This document shows, one piece after another, positions 1 to 6,989 of a stretch of 13,492 nucleotides of DNA. Source of the DNA: JANRKG01 sp033763635 (lineage in GTDB: Bacteria; Cyanobacteriota; Cyanobacteriia; GCF-001939115); the NCBI GenBank assembly GCA_033763635.1, contig JANRKG010000459.1, positions 1 to 13,492 on the forward strand, written 5' to 3'. The notes beneath the pieces are model-generated. The model had not been told where the DNA came from, ran no database searches, and saw only the letters and a program-made list of their open reading frames with translations. The position numbers were made by a program, and so were the translations under genes. Each line of letters starts with the position of its first letter. Position 1 is the first letter of the stretch.

Positions 1-1175
1 AGCGCACGATTTTGACGATGGCGAATGATTATCAGGGGGATGTGAAGGACTTTGCGATCGTCGTCCCGGTTCCCGTCTTACTCAAAGAAGAGCAGGTGCG
101 AGTGGGCGACCCAAAGATTATGGAACGATTGGATGCCTTCAGTGCGCCTCGATTAGTGGAATATTTTGATGCTGATCCCTGTCGTTCCCGGCCTGTTTTT
201 AGCCCCCGAATGGGAATACCGAGTCGGCGGGAGGCAGCAGGTGCTACAAGGGCAGCGAGTGCAGATGCGTTAGGGGTAACGGTAGAAGCCAAATTTACGG
301 TTGGGGAATACGACATTCTGATCCTGAGTGCTAAAGAATCGAATGGCTTACAAACCTGGCTGACCCAGAATGGCTATAAGATTCCTGCGGGTGCTGCGCC
401 ATTGCTCCAACCCTATATTCGGCAGCAGATGAAGTTTTTTGTGGCAAAGGTGAATTTACAAGAGTTTGATAAGGCGGGAGTGCAGTCCTTACGGCCTTTG
501 ATGATGGCCTATGAGTCGCCCAAATTCATATTGCCGATTCGGTTAGGAATGATCAATGCCCAATCGGAGCAGGACTTGATCGCCTATCTACTTACGCCTT
601 CTGGACAGGTAGAGGTGACGAACTATCGAACGGTGAAAATTCCCTCTGATGCAGAGATTCCCGTGTATGTGAAGAATGAGTTTGGGAATTTTTACAAATC
701 GATGTTTCAGACCGCTTATACCCGTGAGAACAAACGGGTTGCGTTTCTCGAATATGCCTGGGACATGAGCAATTGCGATCCCTGCTCTGCCGATCCTCTC
801 AGCAACGAGGAACTGCGAAAAGCGGGGGTGTTCTGGCTGGATAAGGGTGGGAGAGGAGTCACTAACGTCTTCATCACTCGTTTGCACGTCCGTTATACCC
901 GTGACAAATTTCCAGAAGACCTGATGTTTCAGGAAACTTCGAATCGTCAACTATTCCAGGGCCGCTACATCCTGCGCCATCCTTTTACGAGAGAAGCAAA
1001 TTGCCCTGCTGGCAAGGAATATAAGCGAAACTTACCCAAACGGTTTGAGCAAGAAGCCCAAACTCTGGCTCGGTTAACGGGATGGAATATTCGCGATATT
1101 CGCAAGCGTTTGCCTGTGCAGACTATCAGTAATCCCACCTCAACTCCCTGGTGGCAAGATGCATTTCCAAATTAA
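1..1175 (+). CDS. DUF2330 domain-containing protein (5' truncated by window edge)
   Basis: This is the C-terminal part of a DUF2330 protein, a family of predicted exported or envelope proteins with no assigned reaction. The open frame runs back to the window edge (codons from base 3 read R-T-I before L-T-M-A-N-D-Y), so the TTG at 12 is an internal Leu codon and the real start with its signal peptide lies to the left. The segment TMANDYQGDVKDFAIVVPVP is the hallmark of the family. A Cys pair in a NCDPCSADPL stretch near base 775, plus an earlier ADPC, could form disulfides if the protein is exported (inference). The stop is TAA at 1173-1175. No terminator is visible in the 97 bases before the next gene, so co-transcription with the solute-binding protein is possible. 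Family call firm; function unknown. Confidence 0.85.
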   Translation, partial: RTILTMANDYQGDVKDFAIVVPVPVLLKEEQVRVGDPKIMERLDAFSAPRLVEYFDADPCRSRPVFSPRMGIPSRREAAGATRAASADALGVTVEAKFTVGEYDILILSAKESNGLQTWLTQNGYKIPAGAAPLLQPYIRQQMKFFVAKVNLQEFDKAGVQSLRPLMMAYESPKFILPIRLGMINAQSEQDLIAYLLTPSGQVEVTNYRTVKIPSDAEIPVYVKNEFGNFYKSMFQTAYTRENKRVAFLEYAWDMSNCDPCSADPLSNEELRKAGVFWLDKGGRGVTNVFITRLHVRYTRDKFPEDLMFQETSNRQLFQGRYILRHPFTREANCPAGKEYKRNLPKRFEQEAQTLARLTGWNIRDIRKRLPVQTISNPTSTPWWQDAFPN

Positions 1176-1272
1176 GGATAAACTTCTTCTGATGCCGCTG
1201 TTTGCCAGTCAGTTGTATCTCTCAGTCAAGAATTTGTTTGCCTGCTTGTTGGAGTGAGGCACCCTTTCTACT

Positions 1273-2919
1273 ATGAATCTTGTTTCTTCTCTCCGATCGC
1301 CCCTCCTCCTTACCTGCTCCATTGCCCTCCTGTCCAGTTGTAGCCCTTCTCCTGCCCCTCAGAACAGCCCTGTCAGTAGTCTGACCAACGCTGTTTCAAC
1401 GGGGGTACTGGTTTATGGGGCTGGCGGGCAACCCGTCAACCTGGAACCAGGGAACATCGTTGATGGGAATTCGATAATGGTGCAGGAGCAGATCTACGAT
1501 CGCCTCCTCGATTTCAAACCGGGAACGACCGACCCAATCCCCAGTCTGGCAACCGCTTGGTCTGTTTCGCCCGATGGGAAGACCTGGACGTTTAAGCTGC
1601 GATCGGGTGTGAAGTTTCACGATGGGACGGCTCTGGATGCCGCTGCCGTCAAGTTTAATGTGGAACGATGGTGGAACCCGCAGCATCCTCACGGCTACCG
1701 GAATGCGGGTAAGGGGTACAACATCTGGCAGGAATTGTTTGGCGGATTTAAGGGGGATGCGGCTTCTGTTTTAAAGGAGGTGCGAACGCCGGACCCGCTA
1801 ACGGTGGAGTTTGTTCTAAGCCAGCCTTTTGCCGCGTTTCCGGTGGCAATTGGGTCTGGATATTTTGGCATTGCCAGTCCTGCTGCCATTCAAAAGGCAG
1901 GGGCCAGTTATGGCACAGCCGGATCGATCGCTGTGGGGACGGGGGCTTATCGGTTTAAGGAATGGCGAACGGGCGATCGAATTGTGCTGGAGAAAAATCC
2001 CGACTATTGGGAAACGGGATTTCCCAAAATGAACCAGGTAGTGATTCGCTTCATCACAGACCCCTCTGCCCGACTCGCCCAACTTCGCGCCGGACAGGTG
2101 GATTTCACAGTGGATCTGGCTCCGGATCAGTTGAAGGAAATTCAAGCTGACCCAAATTTAGAGGCGATTCCCCGTCCTTCTTTCAATGTGGGCTATCTTG
2201 CCTTGAATCCCAGCTATCCTCCCCTGGCAAAGGTTGAGGTGCGTCGAGCAATTGCCCATGCGATTAACCGTCCAGCGATCGTCCAGGCTTTCTGGGGCGA
2301 TTTGGGGGTGAGCGATCCCCACTTCATTCCGCCATCCCTCAGCCGTTACCAACCAAAGGGACTGGTGGATTATGACTACAATCCCCAGAAGGCGAAACAA
2401 CTGTTGACCCAGGCGGGTTATGCCAATGGCTTTGATCTGGATCTGTGGTACATGCCCGTTTCCCGTCCCTACTTTCCCACTCCCAAGCCGATCGCTGAAG
2501 CTTTTGCTGCTGATCTGAGTGCTGTTGGTATTCGGGTGCGGTTACAAACGAAGGATTGGGCTGCTTATCTCAATGATCGCCGCAAGGCTCCTGGCTTCCA
2601 ATCCTTTATGTTGGGTTGGAATGGGGATTATGGCGATCCCGATAACTTCTACTACTCCCACTTCGGCCCTGGTTCTACAGGCGATCTGGGGAATTGGCGG
2701 AACGATCGCCTCCTGCAACTCCTGAACCAGGGCCGCGCTACCCGTGATCCGGCAACCCGAACTCGACTCTATCGCGAAGTGGGTGAAATTCTGTATCGGG
2801 AAATTGTGCGGTTGCCAATCGTCCACAGCCAACCCCTCCTCGCCAAACGCAAAAACCTCCAGGGCTGGACCCCCAGCCCCCTGGGTTCAGAACCCCTGAA
2901 AACTGTCTTCAAAGATTAG
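1273..2919 (+). CDS. ABC transporter substrate-binding lipoprotein, family 5 (peptide/nickel type)
   Basis: This is the extracytoplasmic solute receptor of a DppA/OppA/NikA-type ABC importer, 548 residues, the usual length. The N-terminus is a lipoprotein signal: a short basic n-region, a hydrophobic stretch and the lipobox L-S-S-C with Cys23 as the lipidation site, followed by a Ser/Pro-rich linker. Family landmarks include YDRLLDFKPG, an LATAWSVSPDGKTWTFKLR block, FHDGT, the AIAHAINR helix and GDPDNFYYSHF near residues 455-464, the last closely resembling the DppA core. The ATG is preceded by a purine-rich GGAGTGAGG at 1251-1259. No permease or ATPase gene lies beside it, so it probably works with components encoded elsewhere. 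The ligand cannot be told from sequence: di- or oligopeptides are most likely, with nickel or glutathione as alternatives. Confidence 0.9.
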   Translation: MNLVSSLRSPLLLTCSIALLSSCSPSPAPQNSPVSSLTNAVSTGVLVYGAGGQPVNLEPGNIVDGNSIMVQEQIYDRLLDFKPGTTDPIPSLATAWSVSPDGKTWTFKLRSGVKFHDGTALDAAAVKFNVERWWNPQHPHGYRNAGKGYNIWQELFGGFKGDAASVLKEVRTPDPLTVEFVLSQPFAAFPVAIGSGYFGIASPAAIQKAGASYGTAGSIAVGTGAYRFKEWRTGDRIVLEKNPDYWETGFPKMNQVVIRFITDPSARLAQLRAGQVDFTVDLAPDQLKEIQADPNLEAIPRPSFNVGYLALNPSYPPLAKVEVRRAIAHAINRPAIVQAFWGDLGVSDPHFIPPSLSRYQPKGLVDYDYNPQKAKQLLTQAGYANGFDLDLWYMPVSRPYFPTPKPIAEAFAADLSAVGIRVRLQTKDWAAYLNDRRKAPGFQSFMLGWNGDYGDPDNFYYSHFGPGSTGDLGNWRNDRLLQLLNQGRATRDPATRTRLYREVGEILYREIVRLPIVHSQPLLAKRKNLQGWTPSPLGSEPLKTVFKD

Positions 2920-2928
2920 AAGGAAGCA

Positions 2929-2976
2929 ATGGGTGATGGGTTATAGGAAATTACAATTGATGACCTATCACCCATT
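2929..2976. terminator. Inverted repeat between convergent genes, possible bidirectional terminator
   Basis: Perfect 10-base arms AATGGGTGAT (2929-2938) and ATCACCCATT (2967-2976) lie in the 61-base gap between the solute-binding protein stop and the thrS stop. The right arm extends inward as CCTATCACCC, and the left side carries a second, offset ATAGG that could pair with it. No clear T-tract follows on either strand, so termination is inferred from position and stem only. Confidence 0.45.
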
Positions 2977-2980
2977 CCCC

Positions 2981-4819
2981 CTAGAAATCCTCCCGCTCCT
3001 GATTCGCGTGGGACAGCTTTTCTAGCACTTCGGATACTGCCATCGTTCCCAGTTCACCGGACATCCGGGTCCGAATGCTGAGGGAATTAGATTCGACCTC
3101 TTTCGCACCCACGACAGCCATCACCGGAATTTTGGCTTTCTCAGCTTCCCGGATGAGCTTACCCAGTCGCTCGTTGTTGTCTGCCACTTCTACCCGAATA
3201 CCAGACGATCGCATCTGCTTTGCAACCTCATGGCAGTAGGCGAACTGGGACTCGCTGACGGGCAGTAATCGGACTTGTACGGGGGCTAACCAGACTGGGA
3301 AATCTCCGGCATATTCTTCAATGAGAATCCCGATCAGGCGTTCTAGAGAGCCGAAGGGGGCACGGTGAAGCATAACGGGACGTTGGCGGCTTCCGTCCGA
3401 GGCGACATACTCCAGGTCGAATCGTTCGGGCAGGTTGTAGTCTACCTGGACGGTTCCCAACTGCCATTCCCGTTCCAGGGCATCCTGAAAGATGAAGTCG
3501 AGTTTGGGACCGTAGAAGGCTGCTTCCCCAATTCCTTCGAAGTAGTTCATGCCGAGGGTTTCTACGGCTCGTCGAATGGCTCCCTCGGCTTTGTTCCAGG
3601 CATCATCGGAGCCAATGTATTTGTCGGAAGCGGGATCTCGGAAGCTAAGGCGAGCCTTAAAGTTTTTCAGTTTGAGGCTCTTGAATACGTTCAGAATCAG
3701 GTCCACCACACTCATGAACTCGCTATCCAACTGCTCTGGCGTGACGAACAGGTGAGAGTCATCCACTGTGAAGCCCCGCACCCGCGTTAAGCCGCCCAGT
3801 TCCCCGGATTGCTCATAGCGATAGACCGTTCCGAATTCGGCTAGCCGCAGGGGGAGTTCTCGGTACGATCGCAACTCGCTCTTATAAATCTGAATATGGA
3901 ACGGACAGTTCATGGGCTTGAGGACGAACCCCTGTTCCTGCAAGGCGGCGGCCTCATCCTCTGCCATCATCGGGAACATGTCTTCTTTGTACTTCTGCCA
4001 GTGCCCAGAGGTTTTGAACAGGTCAATCCGGGCAATGTGGGGCGTGACGACCGGGAGATACCCCCGCTTTAACTGCTCCTGCTTGAGGAAGTCTTCGAGG
4101 GTCGATCGCAACACCGTTCCTTTGGGAGTCCATAGGGGAAGACCCGGACCAACGGGATCAGCAAAAATGAACAGCCCCAATTCTTTCCCCAACTTGCGGT
4201 GATCCCGCCTCAGGGCTTCTTCCCGTCGCCGTTTATATTCTGCGAGTTGCTCTGGTGTTTCCCAAGCCGTCCCATAGATGCGCTGAAGTTGGGCCTTGGT
4301 TTCATCCCCCCGCCAGTAGGCTCCCGCGACGCTTTCCAGTTCGATCGCTTCTGGGTTGAGTTGACTCGTATTCTCCAGGTGTGGTCCCGCGCACAAATCC
4401 CACCACTGATCGCCCAGGTGGTAAATCGTAATCGGGTCTTCCAACCCTTCCAAAATTTCCAGTTTATAGGGTTCGTTGATGGCCTTAATCCGCTGTTCTG
4501 CCTCCTCACGGGAGACTTCCTCCCGAATCACAGGTAACTTGCGGTTGATGACTTTGATCATCTCCTTCTTAATGGCCTTCAAGTCTTTCTCTGTGAATGG
4601 ATCTGGATTGTCAAAGTCATAGTAGAAGCCGTTTTCAATCCAGGGACCGATCGTAACTTGGGCTTTCGGAAACAACTTCTGAACGGCCATCGCCATGACA
4701 TGGGAAGCAGTATGGCGAATCTGTTTCAGGTTTTCAGACTCACTCATGCGGGGCAGATGAACTTTCTCAGAAATGTGTTCAGCAGAAGATTGATCAGAGG
4801 GCATTGGACTCAGAACCAC
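2981..4819 (-). CDS. thrS: Threonyl-tRNA synthetase (cyanobacterial, TGS-less)
   Basis: Charges tRNA-Thr with threonine using ATP in the cytoplasm; a class II synthetase. In the 612-residue reading the editing domain comes first, with HTASH (36-40) and CAGPH (143-147) forming its HxxxH/CxxxH site. The catalytic core follows, with motif 1 around 254-275, motif 2 at RYEQSGELGGLTRVRGF (334-350) and motif 3 GSLERLIGIL (490-499). The zinc ligands are Cys305, His356 and His485. The anticodon-binding domain spans about 512-605. The N-terminal TGS domain of E. coli ThrRS is absent, which from memory is normal in cyanobacteria. The frame opens with GTG at 4819; an ATG five codons downstream (4804) is an equally good start, giving 607 residues. 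No Shine-Dalgarno sequence decides between them. The gene stands alone, convergent with the gene at its 3' side and divergent from the DUF2605 gene. Confidence 0.97.
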   Translation of the reverse strand: MVLSPMPSDQSSAEHISEKVHLPRMSESENLKQIRHTASHVMAMAVQKLFPKAQVTIGPWIENGFYYDFDNPDPFTEKDLKAIKKEMIKVINRKLPVIREEVSREEAEQRIKAINEPYKLEILEGLEDPITIYHLGDQWWDLCAGPHLENTSQLNPEAIELESVAGAYWRGDETKAQLQRIYGTAWETPEQLAEYKRRREEALRRDHRKLGKELGLFIFADPVGPGLPLWTPKGTVLRSTLEDFLKQEQLKRGYLPVVTPHIARIDLFKTSGHWQKYKEDMFPMMAEDEAAALQEQGFVLKPMNCPFHIQIYKSELRSYRELPLRLAEFGTVYRYEQSGELGGLTRVRGFTVDDSHLFVTPEQLDSEFMSVVDLILNVFKSLKLKNFKARLSFRDPASDKYIGSDDAWNKAEGAIRRAVETLGMNYFEGIGEAAFYGPKLDFIFQDALEREWQLGTVQVDYNLPERFDLEYVASDGSRQRPVMLHRAPFGSLERLIGILIEEYAGDFPVWLAPVQVRLLPVSESQFAYCHEVAKQMRSSGIRVEVADNNERLGKLIREAEKAKIPVMAVVGAKEVESNSLSIRTRMSGELGTMAVSEVLEKLSHANQEREDF

Positions 4820-4980
4820 AAAGGAAGGTCAACAAAAAAGTCAACGGAGGGCGGGTCAAATCATTGAACCCGAACTGCCCCCATTGTAGCGAGTCCCTGC
4901 CTCCCATCTACCATCAGAACATCTGCTCATCGATAAATTTCCACTCTAAAAAACACATTTCTTATCAGGAATCTATAACT

Positions 4981-5018
4981 TATTAGCGAGTTATTACAGA
5001 ACGTAAATGACGCTAATA
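4981..5018. promoter_or_regulatory. Inverted repeat upstream of the DUF2605 gene
   Basis: Perfect 8-base arms TATTAGCG (4981-4988) and CGCTAATA (5011-5018) are separated by 22 bases, in the 230-base divergent region between thrS and the DUF2605 gene. TATTAG recurs at 5031-5036. The spacing suits a dimeric regulator or a loose hairpin, but no known operator is recognised. The rest of 4820-5049 is AT-rich toward the DUF2605 side. On the thrS strand it holds a -10-like TACAAT (4888-4883) with no good -35, and three GTCAA words at 4828, 4840 and 4855. Confidence 0.25.
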
Positions 5019-5049
5019 TTGTTGAATAGATATTAGTCCCCCTTTAATA

Positions 5050-5370
5050 ATGTTCAGTTCAAATCCGTCTGAATCTGATTTGCTTAAAACTTTACTCCAC
5101 CCTCTTTTAGAGGATTTTCAATATTGGTTTGGGCGGGCACAGACTCTCTTAGAGACTGAAGAGATTTCCTTTTTGGGTCCGGAAAAGCAGAGCGATTTAC
5201 TGTCGCGGGTCAAGCAGGCTCAGCAAGAGGTCAGTGCCACACAGATGTTATTGAAAGTAACGGATAACCAGGTGGGAGTCGAAACAACCGTCCTGATGCC
5301 CTGGCATCAACTGGTTACTGAGTGCTGGCAAGTCGCAATTCGCTTTCGTATGGAACAGTCTCCTCAGTAG
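5050..5370 (+). CDS. DUF2605 family protein
   Basis: A 106-residue soluble, mostly helical protein without signal peptide or membrane segment, matching the cyanobacterial DUF2605 family in length and in blocks such as LLKTLLHPLLEDFQYWF and MLLKVTDNQVGV. Function is unknown. Near the C-terminus is a Trp/Cys-containing LVTECWQVAIRFR segment. The ATG at 5050 is the first good start; there is no clear Shine-Dalgarno sequence before it (CCCCCTTTAATA). Only 18 bases separate it from the DUF2973 gene, so the two form an operon. These two families are often adjacent in cyanobacterial genomes (from memory), suggesting a shared role. Confidence 0.85.
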   Translation: MFSSNPSESDLLKTLLHPLLEDFQYWFGRAQTLLETEEISFLGPEKQSDLLSRVKQAQQEVSATQMLLKVTDNQVGVETTVLMPWHQLVTECWQVAIRFRMEQSPQ

Positions 5371-5388
5371 GAGTTGTAAAAAACAATC

Positions 5389-5697
5389 ATGCTGCACCTG
5401 CTTTACATCATCGCCTTCACGATCGTCGCCTTTTTAGCGATCGGTAATCTGATTCGAAGTGTTTTTCTGCTCGGCTTTGAGGCTCAGCGTGGCCCCTCCC
5501 GTTCCCGTCGCCCTCGCTCCCACTCGGTTCCCCATCCAGAATTTCTTGATGATTCGGGCAATGTGATTCAGGAACCGTTGCTCGTGATGCGATCGATGAC
5601 TGTGGAGGATGCCCGCGAACAACTGGATGCCCTCTACAACTTGTCTCCGGGTTCCCAATCCAGTAATGAAATTCGCAATAACGATTCCGATCTATAG
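5389..5697 (+). CDS. DUF2973 family small membrane protein
   Basis: A 102-residue protein with one N-terminal membrane segment (about residues 4-30, LLYIIAFTIVAFLAIGNLIR), then a basic Arg/Pro/Ser stretch (about 36-48) and a cytoplasm-like tail containing HPEFLDDSGNVIQEPLLVMR and an acidic amphipathic helix VEDAREQLDALY. This fits the cyanobacterial DUF2973 family; no function is known. It is the second gene of a two-gene operon with the DUF2605 gene and is closed by a strong terminator 18 bases after its stop. The basic region following the membrane segment predicts the C-terminal part on the cytoplasmic side by the positive-inside rule (inference). Confidence 0.85.
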   Translation: MLHLLYIIAFTIVAFLAIGNLIRSVFLLGFEAQRGPSRSRRPRSHSVPHPEFLDDSGNVIQEPLLVMRSMTVEDAREQLDALYNLSPGSQSSNEIRNNDSDL

Positions 5698-5714
5698 AAA
5701 TCTGTAGAAAGCTT

Positions 5715-5764
5715 AAAATCTCGTTGGAACCCTGAATTCAGGAGCAGTTCTAACGAGATTTTTT
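5715..5764 (+). terminator. Strong rho-independent terminator after the DUF2605-DUF2973 operon
   Basis: The left arm 5715-5730 (AAAATCTCGTTGGAAC) pairs with 5747-5762, giving a 16-bp stem with a single G-U wobble. The enclosed segment begins with the 12-base palindrome CCTGAATTCAGG (5731-5742). The right arm merges into a run of six T (5759-5764). The matching A-run at the left base of the stem would give some termination on the opposite strand too. Confidence 0.9.
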
Positions 5765-5766
5765 GG

Positions 5767-5820
5767 TTTCGGAATGATGTGTTTCGGAATGATGTGTTTC
5801 GGAATGATGTGTTTCGGAAT
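5767..5820. repeat. 15-bp tandem repeat, 3.6 copies
   Basis: The unit TTTCGGAATGATGTG occurs at 5767-5781, 5782-5796 and 5797-5811, followed by the first nine bases of a fourth copy (5812-5820). All copies are identical. The array starts two bases after the T-run of the preceding terminator and ends seven bases before the GTG proposed as start of the next gene. Each unit carries two in-frame ATG codons and would encode Met-Met-Cys-Phe-Gly. Confidence 0.95.
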
Positions 5821-5827
5821 AACGATC

Positions 5828-6232
5828 GTGAATCTTGGGTTGCGTGTTTTTGTTTATGGTACTTTGAAGCCCAGCGAATCCAATTACACACGCTACTGTG
5901 CGGGTAAAGTGACGGAGGAATTACCTGCCCTTGCCCAAGGAGAGTTGTTTGCCTTGCCGATGGGATATCCTGCCATGACGGCAGGTTCATCCTGGGTGCA
6001 AGGGTATCTTTTGAGCTTTAAGGATTCGTCAATGCTGGCGCGATTGGATTGGCTAGAAGATTATGATCCCTGTCGTTCTCCCGAAGAGAACGAATATCAG
6101 CGGCACTGGATTGACGTATTTGACCCTCATAAAAAAATAATTGGGGCTGCCTGGGCCTATGTGATGTCGTCAGAACAGGTAGCCCGATATGGTGGAATCC
6201 CTTTGCCTGAGGGAATCTGGTCGGGGATATAA
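5828..6232 (+). CDS. Gamma-glutamylcyclotransferase-like (AIG2/GGCT fold) protein
   Basis: A small protein of the GGCT/AIG2-like family, whose enzymes release 5-oxoproline from gamma-glutamyl compounds. Seen here: the N-terminal nucleotide-like loop motif VFVYGTLKP and the later LDWLEDYDP segment with the Glu expected to act as the acid/base, then the family-like NEYQRHWIDVF and GAAWAYVM strands. From GTG at 5828 the product is 134 residues, a normal family size. The frame is open further upstream to an ATG at 5774, which would add three MMCFG pentapeptides encoded by the tandem repeat; homologs begin close to the VFVYGTLKP strand, so I prefer 5828 (TTG at 5840 is another option). No Shine-Dalgarno sequence is seen at any of these. 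Substrate is unknown. No promoter is evident between the upstream terminator and the start. Confidence 0.8.
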   Translation: MNLGLRVFVYGTLKPSESNYTRYCAGKVTEELPALAQGELFALPMGYPAMTAGSSWVQGYLLSFKDSSMLARLDWLEDYDPCRSPEENEYQRHWIDVFDPHKKIIGAAWAYVMSSEQVARYGGIPLPEGIWSGI

Positions 6233-6236
6233 ACTC

Positions 6237-6264
6237 GTAGAGACGCAAAATTTTGCGTCTCTAC
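6237..6264. repeat. Perfect 28-bp palindrome, dispersed-repeat type
   Basis: GTAGAGACGCAAAA followed by its exact reverse complement, lying between the convergent cyclotransferase-like and anti-sigma genes. It would form a 14-bp stem (12 bp with a small loop). The GAGACGC/GCGTCTC core is shared with a second hairpin at 12909-12939. Such GTAGAGACG...CGTCTCTAC elements are common intergenic repeats in cyanobacteria (from memory). No T-run follows, so it may stabilise 3' ends rather than terminate. Confidence 0.85.
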
Positions 6265-6270
6265 AATACG

Positions 6271-6297
6271 GTATTAGATTGAATAGTATTAGATTGA
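6271..6297. repeat. Direct repeat with 15-bp period
   Basis: GTATTAGATTGA occurs at 6271-6282 and again at 6286-6297, exactly 15 bases apart. It lies between the 28-bp palindrome and the stop codon of the anti-sigma gene and has no coding role. Confidence 0.85.
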
Positions 6298-6306
6298 CAA
6301 TCCAAA

Positions 6307-6933
6307 TTAATTGTTAGTGACAGATGGATTGGAACCGTCCTGTAAATTCCGCAACGTTGCCTCTGGCATGGACACGGGGGCTTTGGGAATTTCGACAACG
6401 GGCCGATCGAGGGCAATCATCAGCCCATCGCTTTTGTTGAGGGAGCGGGCAGGTTGTTGCGTTTCCACAGTAGCCAGTTTGGGAGCCAGCGAAGAAGAAT
6501 TGGGCAGCCCACCAACTGCTGCAACCAGTAGGGCCGCAATCCCGACCCCACCCCAAACTAACTTTTGCCGGAATCGCTGACCCAGTTTCCGGAATACAGA
6601 GCCAGCAACCTGTTGAGCAGGACTAGATTCTGGAATTGGTAGATTTTGAATGCCATGTCGCAGTTTGAGCAACCGCTTGTAAAGTTGCTGGGCCGTTGGG
6701 TCCGTCTCTAACCAGGCTTCTACCTGACGGCGCTCTACCGCAGTGAGTTCGCTGTCCAGGTAAGCACTCAGCAGTTCAAAGGCATCCCGCTTTAAGGGAT
6801 CAGGCGTGAGATTGGATTGGTGAATCAACGGGAACCCCCCACAAGAGGGTAGATGGATAGTTGAGTGGGCAGAATTGGAACCAGTAGAATTGGAACCAGT
6901 TTTAAAGTCAGAGGTCTGAAAGTCAGAGGTCAT
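6307..6933 (-). CDS. Membrane-anchored anti-sigma factor (SapG-like), partner of the upstream ECF sigma factor
   Basis: Predicted to hold the adjacent ECF sigma factor at the membrane until a signal releases it. From ATG at 6933 it has 208 residues: a low-complexity N-terminus (MTSDF-QTSDF-K-TGSNS-TGSNS), an anti-sigma domain at about 50-95 (FELLSAYLDSELTAVERRQVEAWL), one membrane segment at about 125-143 (LVWGGVGIAALLVAAVGGL) and a periplasmic tail. The HxxxCxxC zinc motif of ZAS-type anti-sigma factors is missing, so it is a zinc-less version. It follows the sigma gene on the same strand after a 168-base gap. The SigG/SapG pair of Nostoc is the nearest characterised example I know. A TTG at 6969 would add 12 residues, but ATG is preferred. 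Its N-terminal pentapeptides come from two 15-bp DNA duplications, one including the start codon. Confidence 0.82.
   Translation of the reverse strand: MTSDFQTSDFKTGSNSTGSNSAHSTIHLPSCGGFPLIHQSNLTPDPLKRDAFELLSAYLDSELTAVERRQVEAWLETDPTAQQLYKRLLKLRHGIQNLPIPESSPAQQVAGSVFRKLGQRFRQKLVWGGVGIAALLVAAVGGLPNSSSLAPKLATVETQQPARSLNKSDGLMIALDRPVVEIPKAPVSMPEATLRNLQDGSNPSVTNN
6871..6900. repeat. Perfect 15-bp tandem duplication in the anti-sigma gene
   Basis: AGAATTGGAACCAGT is present twice without interruption (6871-6885, 6886-6900). On the coding strand it encodes Thr-Gly-Ser-Asn-Ser twice in the disordered N-terminus of the anti-sigma factor. Confidence 0.97.
6904..6933. repeat. 15-bp tandem duplication spanning the anti-sigma start codon
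   Basis: AAAGTCAGAGGTCTG (6904-6918) is followed by AAAGTCAGAGGTCAT (6919-6933); 13 of 15 bases agree. The second unit contains the reverse complement of the ATG start; the other unit has CAG at that codon. Protein level: M-TSDF then Q-TSDF. It is three bases from the duplication at 6871-6900. Confidence 0.95.
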
Positions 6934-6943
6934 TGTAAAACCG

Positions 6944-6956
6944 CTACGAATCGTAG
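6944..6956. promoter_or_regulatory. Small palindrome upstream of the anti-sigma start
   Basis: CTACGA-A-TCGTAG, 13 bases with perfect 6-base arms, lies 11 bases upstream of the proposed ATG. It could form a hairpin in the leader or be an operator; nothing further supports either. No Shine-Dalgarno sequence is seen beside it. Confidence 0.25.
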
Positions 6957-6989
6957 AGAGTGGAGCCAATTGACTAGCCCCTCTATCTA

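Noticed and set aside
12..14. TTG at 12 as the start of the DUF2330 gene
   Set aside because: The frame continues to the window edge and the family's conserved segment begins upstream of it, so the gene is simply cut.
3365..3790. 141-codon open frame on the + strand opposite thrS
   Set aside because: Wholly antisense to the well-supported ThrRS catalytic core; it has no family features and no ribosome binding site. It is a shadow of the codon pattern.
4883..4912. thrS promoter with TACAAT -10 on the minus strand
   Set aside because: No acceptable -35 at 16-18 bases; kept only as a remark.
5767..5820. The 15-bp array as a CRISPR remnant
   Set aside because: Units are directly adjacent with no spacers, are too short, and no cas gene is present.
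5634..5990. Minus-strand frame with repeated SFRNT pentapeptides
   Set aside because: The repeats are only the complement of the 15-bp array, and the frame runs antisense through the terminator and into both flanking genes.
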